Counted from the stretch's first letter, positions 1 through 5,319 are shown. The stretch is DNA of 5,628 nucleotides from Spirochaetales bacterium (GCA_022771185.1 JALFCJ010000059.1:1-5628); one strand, 5' to 3'. Numbers and translations: made by a program. Notes: generated by a model from the letters alone, not told the origin.

Positions 1-633
1 ATCGAAAGAGACATCTCCATATATTCTGAAATACTCAACAGGTTTGATAGATATTCCAAATAGAAGAGAGTCCATTCTCAAATACTTGTACCATTCAGAA
101 AAACCAGGAGTGACCGCCTCGCCTCTTTCCATGTACTTATAAGTTCCATCTCCATAATGACTACAATAATGGTTATAACCAAATCTGGCGGCAACTACAT
201 CAGCAACACTTGCACTTATGCCGTAGAAATAGATTCCGTCGTATCCGATTGTATCTGCAACCTCACCTTCCATTACGCTTGTCAAGGAACCATGGACTTC
301 CAGTCCAAGTGATATAGGAGAAAGGAAGTTATCGAAGTAGAAAGTATTTCTAAAGAGAGAAAGAGTCTCTCCTAAATGATAAACAGCAAAGAAGGGCTTT
401 ACTCTCCATGCGCCTTCGTCGTTAAGGGTAAATCTCGTTTCATTCTGATAGAATTCTACAGGATACCCTCTATATACATCTGCATACTGAAAATCTAATG
501 CAGAACGGCTTCTATCAGCACTACTTTCAGTAAAAGTAGGCTTAAATGATAAAAGTTCCAACTTATAATCAAAACCAGCAAAGATAAATGCTGGGATCAA
601 AATCAAAAGTAAGAAAGAAATGATTTTTTTCAT
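1..633 (-). CDS. Exported DUF1207-like protein, probable outer-membrane-associated (3' end cut by window edge)
   Basis: The reading frame runs leftward from ATG at 633-631 and stays open for 211 codons to the window edge, so the C-terminus is missing. A GGAGG ribosome binding site (638-642) lies four bases before the ATG. Residues 1-19 look like a signal peptide: two lysines, a hydrophobic run and a likely signal peptidase I site after FIFA. The rest is rich in aromatic residues and alternating short hydrophobic stretches, as in outer-membrane beta-barrels. Residues about 150-165 (FGYNHYCSHYGDGTY; H155, S158, H159, G161, D162) resemble the 'H-x-S-S-H-x-G-D-E' block I recall for the DUF1207 family, with G in place of the usual E. 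The following 'MDSLLFGISIKPVEYFRIYGDVSF' segment also fits a strand-rich barrel. The molecular function of that family is not known to me. It is divergent from the cation exporter gene and shares no operon with it. Export is fairly secure; the family call is tentative. Confidence 0.75.
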   Translation of the reverse strand, partial: MKKIISFLLLILIPAFIFAGFDYKLELLSFKPTFTESSADRSRSALDFQYADVYRGYPVEFYQNETRFTLNDEGAWRVKPFFAVYHLGETLSLFRNTFYFDNFLSPISLGLEVHGSLTSVMEGEVADTIGYDGIYFYGISASVADVVAARFGYNHYCSHYGDGTYKYMERGEAVTPGFSEWYKYLRMDSLLFGISIKPVEYFRIYGDVSFD

Positions 634-637
634 ATAA

Positions 638-642
638 CCTCC
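638..642 (-). promoter_or_regulatory. Ribosome binding site of the DUF1207-like gene
   Basis: On the minus strand GGAGG is followed by TTAT and then the ATG at 633. The spacing is short but the match to the 16S anti-Shine-Dalgarno sequence is complete over five bases. It supports this start codon and the signal peptide that follows it. Confidence 0.6.
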
Positions 643-684
643 AGTCCCATATTGTTCCTATGGAAGTATAACTGATAATCACAA

Positions 685-708
685 AAATTAAAGTATCATT
701 TTTAATTT
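685..708. repeat. AT-only inverted repeat, 8-bp arms with 8-base spacer
   Basis: AAATTAAA at 685-692 is the exact reverse complement of TTTAATTT at 701-708, separated by GTATCATT. It would lie in the 5' untranslated region of the leftward gene if that gene's promoter is at 732-761. With no G or C in the stem and a very AT-rich background, chance is a serious explanation. Confidence 0.3.
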
Positions 709-731
709 CTTATAATATAAAACTTTACACC

Positions 732-761
732 ATTATATAAAAAATATATCTTTCAAAACAA
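732..761 (-). promoter_or_regulatory. Candidate sigma-70-type promoter for the DUF1207-like gene
   Basis: Reading the minus strand, TTGTTT (756-761) is followed after 18 bases by a perfect TATAAT (732-737). Transcription would start near 725, giving a leader of roughly 90 bases before the ATG at 633. The surrounding DNA is so AT-rich that other -10-like hexamers exist nearby, so the exact position is uncertain. Confidence 0.35.
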
Positions 762-875
762 GTATAATCAAGGCTAAAAGAAATAGACAAGATAATAAAA
801 GACTCAATAAATATAAGCCTTGTTTTTCATGGTTTTTCGCCTCGATTTTGAGATGAAGAATAACGCTTGAAACAG

Positions 876-889
876 TTAGATAAATCTAA
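876..889. repeat. Perfect 6-bp inverted repeat, possible operator upstream of the cation exporter
   Basis: TTAGAT and ATCTAA flank a two-base AA centre. The repeat sits between TTGAAA (867-872) and TAAATC (890-895), which are 17 bases apart and could be a weak rightward promoter. That would place it in the spacer, a usual place for a repressor site. A metal-responsive regulator is a natural guess because the next gene is a metal exporter, but no regulator gene is nearby and the arms are short and AT-rich. Confidence 0.25.
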
Positions 890-951
890 TAAATCTTTTC
901 TCTATCAGAGTTTGTTATTACTAATTTTTCTCATAAATATGACTTCTGTTA

Positions 952-980
952 TTGCAAACCGTATTCTAGTGGAATAGAAT
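952..980 (+). promoter_or_regulatory. Candidate promoter for the cation exporter, abutting its start codon
   Basis: TTGCAA (952-957) and TAGAAT (975-980) are separated by 17 bases. Each matches the sigma-70 consensus hexamers at four or five of six positions. The expected transcription start, about seven bases after the -10, falls at 986-988, on or next to the ATG at 988. This fits the absence of any Shine-Dalgarno sequence and would make the mRNA leaderless. An upstream alternative, TTGTTA (912-917) with TAAATA (934-939) at 16 bases, would give a conventional leader. Confidence 0.4.
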
Positions 981-987
981 TTCGCCT

Positions 988-2112
988 ATGGTTGAAGAAG
1001 AAGAGTTAATAAGATCAAAAAAGATCAAACGAGCTGCCAATACAGGAATTGGAGTTAACGTAGCCTTGGGAGGAATAAAGATTCTCATCGGTTACCTCTC
1101 AGGCTCAGTTGCTGTTATTTCCGACGGTGCAAACAACGCAACTGATAGTCTTTCATCCTTTGTTACGCTTATTGGATATAGGTTTAGTAAGAAACGCCCT
1201 ACAAAAGAGCATCCACTTGGATATGGCAGAATCGAGTACCTTTCCGCCCTGCTGGTTGGTTTCTTGATTCTGATGACAGGTTTTTCCTTCTTTAAAGGAA
1301 GTATCGACGCCATAAAGAATCCTCACGACATGTCAGTCTCTATGCTGATGATCGCCGTTCTGTCATTTACAGTACTTGTGAAGATATGGCTATGGCGTAT
1401 GAACACAAAGGTAGGAAAAGAAACAGGATCAGAAGCTCTCTCTGCCAGCGGAGCAGATGCCTTATCCGACGTTTTGACTTCCCTTGTCACAATTATTGCA
1501 GCCTTTGTATCGCGATTCACGACGTTTCCAATCGATGGATGGGCAGGCCTTTTGGTTTCCCTATTTATTATTTGGAATGGATTATCATCAATCCTCTCCA
1601 CCTCCGATTCCATTCTTGGAGAGAGACCAAAGAAAGAAGACTTGGAGAAAATCAGAGCAATAATAGCCTCATTTCCTCCTCTTTCAGGTGGATACGACAT
1701 CAGAATCCACGCATATGGACCAGACTCTGCTGTTGGAACAATAGACGTAGAAGTACCATTTACCGCATCTGCTGAAAGTGTCTATGAAGCAATGATGAAG
1801 GCAAAAGAGCAGATAAAAAAAGAAATGGGCATTGATTTTACTTTCGGCATGAATGCTACAAACCAGGATGATCCTAAAGTAATAATGATGCGTGACAACA
1901 CGCTGAAGACAATGCAGATGATTTCATCAGACGTAATAGGAATCCATGGTTTCCATGTACATTTTGATGAAAAGAAGATTGAATTTGATGTTGTAGTAGA
2001 CTTCTCTCTTAAAGACCACAACAAATTCAAGAAAGGAATGATTGAGGCTCTGAAAAAAGAGTTCCCTGGCTACAGTGTAGACTTCAATATCGACTTGGAC
2101 TACTCATCGTAG
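988..2112 (+). CDS. Cation diffusion facilitator family transporter, probable Mn2+ exporter (MntE-like)
   Basis: This 374-residue inner-membrane protein has the cation diffusion facilitator layout: six predicted membrane segments (about 18-36, 40-63, 84-104, 116-137, 155-176, 180-203) followed by a cytoplasmic part. Family members export divalent metals in exchange for protons and work as dimers. In segment 2, SDGANNATD places N49 and D53 at the metal-site positions. In segment 5, GADALSD places D157 and D161 there. Zinc members usually have histidine plus aspartate at both, whereas Asn-Asp/Asp-Asp is the pattern I recall for bacterial manganese exporters such as MntE, so manganese is inferred. 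The cytoplasmic part is long: a first ferredoxin-like module at about 214-295 and a second at about 300-372 (VIGIHGFHVHF...FDVVVDF...). This two-module tail is familiar from the longer CDF proteins of anaerobes. An upstream in-frame TAG at 967-969 and no alternative start support ATG 988, although it lacks a ribosome binding site. It converges with the GNAT gene, 14 bases away. Confidence 0.92.
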   Translation: MVEEEELIRSKKIKRAANTGIGVNVALGGIKILIGYLSGSVAVISDGANNATDSLSSFVTLIGYRFSKKRPTKEHPLGYGRIEYLSALLVGFLILMTGFSFFKGSIDAIKNPHDMSVSMLMIAVLSFTVLVKIWLWRMNTKVGKETGSEALSASGADALSDVLTSLVTIIAAFVSRFTTFPIDGWAGLLVSLFIIWNGLSSILSTSDSILGERPKKEDLEKIRAIIASFPPLSGGYDIRIHAYGPDSAVGTIDVEVPFTASAESVYEAMMKAKEQIKKEMGIDFTFGMNATNQDDPKVIMMRDNTLKTMQMISSDVIGIHGFHVHFDEKKIEFDVVVDFSLKDHNKFKKGMIEALKKEFPGYSVDFNIDLDYSS

Positions 2113-2126
2113 TATATCTCGTTCTC

Positions 2127-2651
2127 TTATGGCTTTATTCCCCACCAGACGCCATTTGTGTCTAAAGGAGTAAAGCCATATTTTTTATAGAACGACACGC
2201 CTTTTATATTTTCTGGGTCTACTCCCAACATGACTCCCTTCACTCCTTTTTCTTTATAGTGAGACAAAAGAGCGTCCATCATAGCCTTTCCTATTCCCAT
2301 CCTCTGATATTCCGGGTCTATGTCTATATGAAGATGCGCAGGATATTCCGGATAATAAGAAAGATATCCTTTGGTAGACTCTATCCCCTTCTCCTTGATT
2401 AAAGGTGTAGAGGAAGAGAGAAGAGTCGAGGAGAATTTATCTATCCAAGCCTTTGTGTCTCCAGCTGAGATTATGTATCCTACAACTTTATCATCTACGA
2501 CAGCTACAAAGCAGTTTTCTTTTTCATATGTAATGTAGTAGTGGCAGTAAAGTGTCAGAAGAAGATCCCTCTCCAGGTGAGAGTTATCTGTAATCTCACA
2601 TATCTCTTCAACTCTTTCTCTGTCTCTTTCTTCATATTGCCGCACGATCAT
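2127..2651 (-). CDS. GNAT family N-acetyltransferase
   Basis: A 174-residue cytoplasmic protein with a GNAT fold, which transfers an acetyl group from acetyl-CoA to an amine. The acetyl-CoA pyrophosphate loop is QRMGIG at 116-121, preceded by the beta-strand HLHIDIDPEY. The C-terminal FYKKYGF (154-160) is the usual motif B region. The HIDI-PEYQRMGIG ... GVMLGV ... N ... FYKKYGF pattern recalls the acetyltransferase-like proteins related to the C-terminal domain of O-GlcNAcase. The acceptor substrate cannot be read from the sequence. Its ATG shares four bases (ATGA) with the stop codon of the ABC-Nudix gene, so translation is probably coupled. CTCCC at 2662-2666 (GGGAG on the coding strand) ten bases upstream may serve as the ribosome binding site. 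It is the last gene of the leftward operon that is visible, and no terminator hairpin is seen in the 14 bases before the convergent exporter gene. Confidence 0.88.
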   Translation of the reverse strand: MIVRQYEERDRERVEEICEITDNSHLERDLLLTLYCHYYITYEKENCFVAVVDDKVVGYIISAGDTKAWIDKFSSTLLSSSTPLIKEKGIESTKGYLSYYPEYPAHLHIDIDPEYQRMGIGKAMMDALLSHYKEKGVKGVMLGVDPENIKGVSFYKKYGFTPLDTNGVWWGIKP

Positions 2652-3817
2652 CCTCTTTCATCTCCCTTATTGCCGTTCAGCTCATAATACATCTCTCTAT
2701 CCAAGCTGAAAGATAGAAGTTCTTGCACTTTTTCTTTATCCACCCAAAAAGCCTTCTCAACTTCGCCGCCATCAGCCACAGCCTCGCCCTCTACATACTC
2801 AGCTTTGTAAAAATATACACTTCTTTGGTCTCCAGGTCTTGTGGAGGGAACACGAAACGGCTTTGGCTCCACAATCCGAGCCTTAATACCAGTCTCCTCA
2901 AATGTCTCTCTCAAGGCTGTCTCTTCCCTACTCTCTCCATTCTCTATATGGCCCTTGGGAAAACCTATTCTCTTGGAGAAAGAGACTAGTAATACTTCGT
3001 CACCTCTAAAAACCACACAGCCTGCACTATCTGTAGTATCGTGACCTGTAGGAATACACACAGAGTATTCTTTCTCTCTTACCCTTACATTTCGTATGGC
3101 TACATTAATTGAATAGAGCGTTGAGAGAACATCTGTATTTAATACAGTACTAGGCTTACCATCCCTAATAATCTCTCCATTATAGAAGGCTATTACTCTA
3201 TCTGAGTAACGCATGGCGGCATCCGGGTCATGAGTGCTGAAGAGTATAGTGTATCCGTCCTTTGAGAGAGACATTATGGTCTCCATCACCCTATAAGAGT
3301 TGCCATAATCCAAGCTGGATGTAGGCTCGTCCATTACGATGATTTTTGCATTCTGTACCATTGCCCTTGCAATGAGCATCAGCTGTCGCTCTCCCCCCGA
3401 TATATTTAAGCATCCTCTGTCTTTGAGCTTTAATATTCCAAGCCTATCCAAGGCTGCAGCTGCTTTTTCTCTTTCTTTTTCTCCTGGGACGGAGAATAGT
3501 CCTATCTGGTTATTCATCCCCATTGCCACACTTTCCAGTACAGTGTGGTTAAACACTGGATTTGATGACTGTGGAATATATGCAATATACTTCGACAGTT
3601 CTCTTCCCTTCATCAAAGATACATCTTTTCCATCTATCTCTATCTTTCCATTTTTTATAGGAAGAAAACCCAATATACACTTAAAGAACGTGCTCTTTCC
3701 AACTCCATTTGGTCCAAGGACCGCTATTGCTTCGCTTCCAGAGGAAGAGAATGAAACATTATTTAGTACTCTGTTTTCTCCATAGCTAAAAGATAAGTCT
3801 CTTACATCAAGTCTCAT
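2648..3817 (-). CDS. FecE-type ABC transporter ATPase fused to a C-terminal Nudix hydrolase domain
   Basis: One uninterrupted 389-residue frame encodes two complete domains. Residues 1 to about 256 form an ABC ATPase of the iron-siderophore/cobalamin/molybdate (FecE/BtuD/MolC) type: Walker A GPNGVGKST at 35-43, Q-loop Q83, signature ISGGE at 139-143, Walker B IIVMDE at 159-164 with E164, and H-loop H196. It should sit on the cytoplasmic face and energise the permease encoded just upstream. Residues about 262-389 form a Nudix domain. It opens with SAGCVVF (264-270), and its Nudix box runs from G289 to I311 with every catalytic position present (G289, E295, R303, E304, E307, E308, G310). GFPKGHIENGE resembles the bacterial Ap4A-pyrophosphatase branch, though the substrate is unknown. 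Ordinary ATPases of this type end near residue 250-260, so the Nudix part is an addition, not a truncated partner. The start has a strong GGGAGG site eight bases upstream and overlaps the permease gene by 11 bases. The ATPase and Nudix calls are secure; the role of the fusion is not known. Confidence 0.95.
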   Translation of the reverse strand: MRLDVRDLSFSYGENRVLNNVSFSSSGSEAIAVLGPNGVGKSTFFKCILGFLPIKNGKIEIDGKDVSLMKGRELSKYIAYIPQSSNPVFNHTVLESVAMGMNNQIGLFSVPGEKEREKAAAALDRLGILKLKDRGCLNISGGERQLMLIARAMVQNAKIIVMDEPTSSLDYGNSYRVMETIMSLSKDGYTILFSTHDPDAAMRYSDRVIAFYNGEIIRDGKPSTVLNTDVLSTLYSINVAIRNVRVREKEYSVCIPTGHDTTDSAGCVVFRGDEVLLVSFSKRIGFPKGHIENGESREETALRETFEETGIKARIVEPKPFRVPSTRPGDQRSVYFYKAEYVEGEAVADGGEVEKAFWVDKEKVQELLSFSLDREMYYELNGNKGDERG

Positions 3818-4847
3818 TTCTTATTCCTCCCTTTATAATGAGGAATAAGAACACAGGTGCACCAACAAAAGATGTAAGAATTCCCAATGGAATCTCCGCC
3901 GTGGACACAATACGGGCCAAGTCATCCACCAAAAGAAGAAAAGTTGCACCCAGAAATGCGGATGAAGGGAGGGTCAGAGAGTAATCATCGCCGAAGATAA
4001 GACGAGAGAAATGAGGAATAACAAGCCCCACCCATCCTATCATACCACTTATTGAAACAGCTCCCGCTGTCATCAAAGTGGATGATAGAATTACTAAAAG
4101 CCTCATTTTCTTTACTTCTATCCCCATACTTTTGGCTTCATCTTCATTAAGGGTCAGAAGGTTAATCCTCCACCTAAGAAGCATAATAGGAAGAAGTCCT
4201 ATTACTATAGGAAAGAAAGCAAAGACAAAGTCTTTCATTTTTATAGATGAGAGAGACCCCATAAGCCAATATGTTATTGCAGGAAGCTGGTCCTCCGTAT
4301 CAGCCATAAGCTTTATAAGGCTGGTACCACTGGAGAACAGAGAACTGATCATGACTCCAGCCAAAACAAGTGATAGCGTTGAATCTATCCTACTTTTTCT
4401 GGCAACCATGATAGCCAATATAACCGCCACCAATCCAAAAGAAAAAGAGGAAAGAGTGATCATAAAGTATCCACCACCAAGCAATATGGCGAGAGCCGCT
4501 CCAAATCCAGCTCCTGTAGAGGCTCCCAATAGATCAGGAGACACCATAGGATTACGGAAAATTCCTTGGTAAGAAGCTCCGGCTACAGAGAGTGCGGCAC
4601 CGATGAGAGCGGCGGAAGCAATACGAGGGAAACGGATATTCAACACGACTGCTTCTTCGCTTGGCTTCCAACCAGAAAACGCCAGTTTTCCAAAAGAAAA
4701 GAAAGAAAGTACCTTTGAAAAAAGAATCTTTAAAGCTGTAAATGGACTGACCGGGTATCTTCCAACAAGAAAAGAAAGAGAAAAGACCACAAAAAAAGCA
4801 AAAAGTAGAATATATATTCCTTTTCGCTTGCCCTTATTATTCTCCAT
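3807..4847 (-). CDS. FecCD/BtuC-type ABC transporter permease (probable molybdate/tungstate or other metal-complex importer)
   Basis: A polytopic inner-membrane subunit of a type II ABC importer, 346 residues from the chosen start, the usual size for the family. Conserved blocks appear in order: NIRFPR (70-75), GASYQGIFRNPMVSPDLLG (90-108), the cytoplasmic coupling segment LNEDEAKSMGIEV (233-245) that contacts the ATPase, GMIGWVGLVIPHFSR (268-282), and PLGILTSFVGAPVFLFLI (320-337). The frame is open upstream, allowing starts at GTG 4931, ATG 4925 or ATG 4859. None of these has a ribosome binding site. I prefer ATG 4847 because it overlaps the stop of a short leader ORF (TAATG) and places the basic NNKGKRKG stretch just before the first membrane helix. 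The next gene is its ATPase. The divergent ModE-like regulator suggests molybdate or tungstate, as for MolB proteins of this fold; siderophores, haem or corrinoids are alternatives. No binding protein gene is in the window. Confidence 0.9.
   Translation of the reverse strand: MENNKGKRKGIYILLFAFFVVFSLSFLVGRYPVSPFTALKILFSKVLSFFSFGKLAFSGWKPSEEAVVLNIRFPRIASAALIGAALSVAGASYQGIFRNPMVSPDLLGASTGAGFGAALAILLGGGYFMITLSSFSFGLVAVILAIMVARKSRIDSTLSLVLAGVMISSLFSSGTSLIKLMADTEDQLPAITYWLMGSLSSIKMKDFVFAFFPIVIGLLPIMLLRWRINLLTLNEDEAKSMGIEVKKMRLLVILSSTLMTAGAVSISGMIGWVGLVIPHFSRLIFGDDYSLTLPSSAFLGATFLLLVDDLARIVSTAEIPLGILTSFVGAPVFLFLIIKGGIRNET
3826..3831 (-). promoter_or_regulatory. Ribosome binding site of the ABC-Nudix gene, inside the permease gene
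   Basis: GGGAGG on the minus strand, eight bases before the ATG at 3817. It lies within the last codons of the permease gene, so the ATPase can be translated both by reinitiation and independently. It fixes the start codon and hence the 11-base overlap. Confidence 0.75.
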
Positions 4848-4879
4848 TAACTTTTCCATAACAAAATGGAGTTTAACAT
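4847..4879 (-). CDS. Candidate 10-residue leader peptide coupled to the permease start
   Basis: The frame reads MLNSILLWKS then TAA. It has the best ribosome binding site in the leader: GAGGA at 4888-4892, eight bases before its ATG. Its stop codon shares one base with the permease ATG in TAATG (4845-4849), a classic arrangement for reinitiation. It is out of frame with the permease. I see no run of regulatory codons that would mark an attenuator peptide, so its likely role is simply to deliver ribosomes to the weakly marked permease start. It could also be an accident of sequence. Confidence 0.45.
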   Translation of the reverse strand: MLNSILLWKS

Positions 4880-4903
4880 AGAAATATTCCTCACACAATG
4901 GTC

Positions 4904-4919
4904 TTGTTTTCAAAAACAA
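4904..4919. repeat. 16-bp inverted repeat in the divergent control region, candidate operator
   Basis: TTGTTTT and AAAACAA form perfect 7-bp arms around a CA centre. The site lies midway in the 86-base gap between the transporter leader and the ModE-like gene, close to the expected start of leftward transcription. A divergent regulator next door makes an operator for it plausible. The sequence does not match the CGTTATATA-type half-sites described for E. coli ModE, and the arms are AT-rich. Confidence 0.4.
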
Positions 4920-4947
4920 TTCCATATCCACTTACTTTTTGTGTTAA
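4919..4947 (-). promoter_or_regulatory. Candidate promoter of the leftward transporter operon
   Basis: On the minus strand TTAACA (4942-4947; five of six consensus matches) is followed after 17 bases by TGGAAT (4919-4924; four of six). Transcription would begin near 4912, within the 16-bp inverted repeat and about 33 bases before the leader ATG. A competing possibility is TATTAT (4949-4954) with TTTTAT at 4972-4977, 17 bases upstream of it, which would reach into the ModE-like coding region. Confidence 0.3.
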
Positions 4948-4954
4948 CATAATA

Positions 4955-4960
4955 GAGAGG
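4955..4960 (+). promoter_or_regulatory. Ribosome binding site of the ModE-like regulator
   Basis: GAGAGG lies five bases before the ATG at 4966 and supports that start. CATAAT at 4948-4953 directly upstream could be a -10 element, but a matching -35 is not apparent. If that -10 is used, the leader would be almost absent. Confidence 0.5.
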
Positions 4961-4965
4961 CGAAA

Positions 4966-5319
4966 ATGGATATAAAACTCAAAATAAGACTAGGAAGAGA
5001 TGATTTTTGGTTTTTTGGACCAGGAGTATCGGAACTATTGGATAATATAGAGAAATATGGCTCCGTAGCCTCAGCCTCCATTAACATGGGACTCTCCTAC
5101 TCCAAGGCGTGGAAGATGATAAGAGACAGCGAAAACGGACTAGGTTGCACCCTTGTGGAAAGATCCACAGGAGGAAAAGGAGGAGGCAAAGCTCTTCTGA
5201 CAGAAAAAGGGAAAAAGATAAACGCACTTTTTAAAGAACTGGAAAAAGAGACAGAAGTTTTTTGCAGAGAAAGACTGGAAAAATTGGAGGCTGAATTTGG
5301 AAAAGAGATGGTGGAATGA
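4966..5319 (+). CDS. ModE-type winged helix-turn-helix regulator, DNA-binding domain only
   Basis: A 117-residue protein matching the N-terminal DNA-binding domain of the molybdate-responsive regulator ModE. Residues about 20-58 form the helix-turn-helix (ELLDNIEKYGSVASASINMG, then LSYSKAWKMI). Residues 64-81 carry the diagnostic wing LVERSTGGKGGGKALLTEKG, nearly identical to the 'VERATGGKGGGGA.LT' of ModE. E. coli ModE is about 262 residues with two C-terminal Mop/TOBE molybdate-binding domains. These are absent here, and residues 85-117 are instead a charged, probably helical tail (KELEKETEVFCRERLEKLEAEF) that could aid dimerisation. It is therefore unclear whether this protein senses an oxyanion itself. 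It is divergent from the importer operon, which it probably regulates, and overlaps the methyltransferase gene by 23 bases. The family call is strong; the ligand and target are inferred. Confidence 0.88.
   Translation: MDIKLKIRLGRDDFWFFGPGVSELLDNIEKYGSVASASINMGLSYSKAWKMIRDSENGLGCTLVERSTGGKGGGKALLTEKGKKINALFKELEKETEVFCRERLEKLEAEFGKEMVE
5286..5290 (+). promoter_or_regulatory. Ribosome binding site deciding the TTG start of the methyltransferase
   Basis: GGAGG lies inside the regulator gene, six bases before TTG at 5297. There is no ATG or GTG in the methyltransferase frame near the required N-terminus, so this well-placed site is the main argument for the TTG start. Confidence 0.65.

Larger units (their letters stand above)
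634..987. other. AT-rich divergent intergenic region without a gene
   Basis: This 354-base stretch separates the leftward exported-protein gene from the rightward cation exporter gene. I find no convincing coding region. The only small ORFs are 8 codons on the minus strand from 830 and 13 codons on the plus strand from 829. It is much richer in A and T than the flanking genes, most strongly between about 680 and 770. It carries one candidate promoter for each flanking gene and two inverted repeats, listed separately. A longer-range complement, CAAGGCT at 769-775 with AGCCTTG at 816-822 followed by GTTTTT, could form a 7-bp stem with a 40-base loop. The loop is too long for a confident terminator call. 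Confidence 0.6.

Noticed and set aside
769..827. CAAGGCT / AGCCTTG complement followed by GTTTTT, terminator-like
   Set aside because: The 7-bp stem would enclose a 40-base loop and no upstream plus-strand gene needs terminating there. It is better treated as chance.
804..830. Eight-codon minus-strand ORF (MKNKAYIY) with GAGG nine bases upstream
   Set aside because: It is too short, has no coupling to the downstream gene 170 bases away and no supporting motif.
829..870. Plus-strand small ORF MVFRLDFEMKNNA upstream of the exporter
   Set aside because: It has no ribosome binding site, no coupling to the exporter ATG over 100 bases away and no recognisable sequence.
2103..2135. Bidirectional terminator between the converging exporter and GNAT genes
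   Set aside because: The short gap and adjoining bases show no stable inverted repeat with a T-run in either direction.
3339..3785. Plus-strand open frame opposite the ABC ATPase
   Set aside because: It is the antisense shadow of Walker A, signature and Walker B coding sequence, with no independent start signal or protein family.
4078..4572. Long plus-strand open frame opposite the permease gene
   Set aside because: It is antisense to conserved FecCD motifs, has no recognisable domain, and its composition is explained by the permease coding strand.
4848..4931. N-terminal extension of the permease from GTG 4931, ATG 4925 or ATG 4859
   Set aside because: None has a Shine-Dalgarno sequence, the added residues (LCEEYFYVKLHFV...) do not look like the family, and the good ribosome binding site in the region serves another frame.
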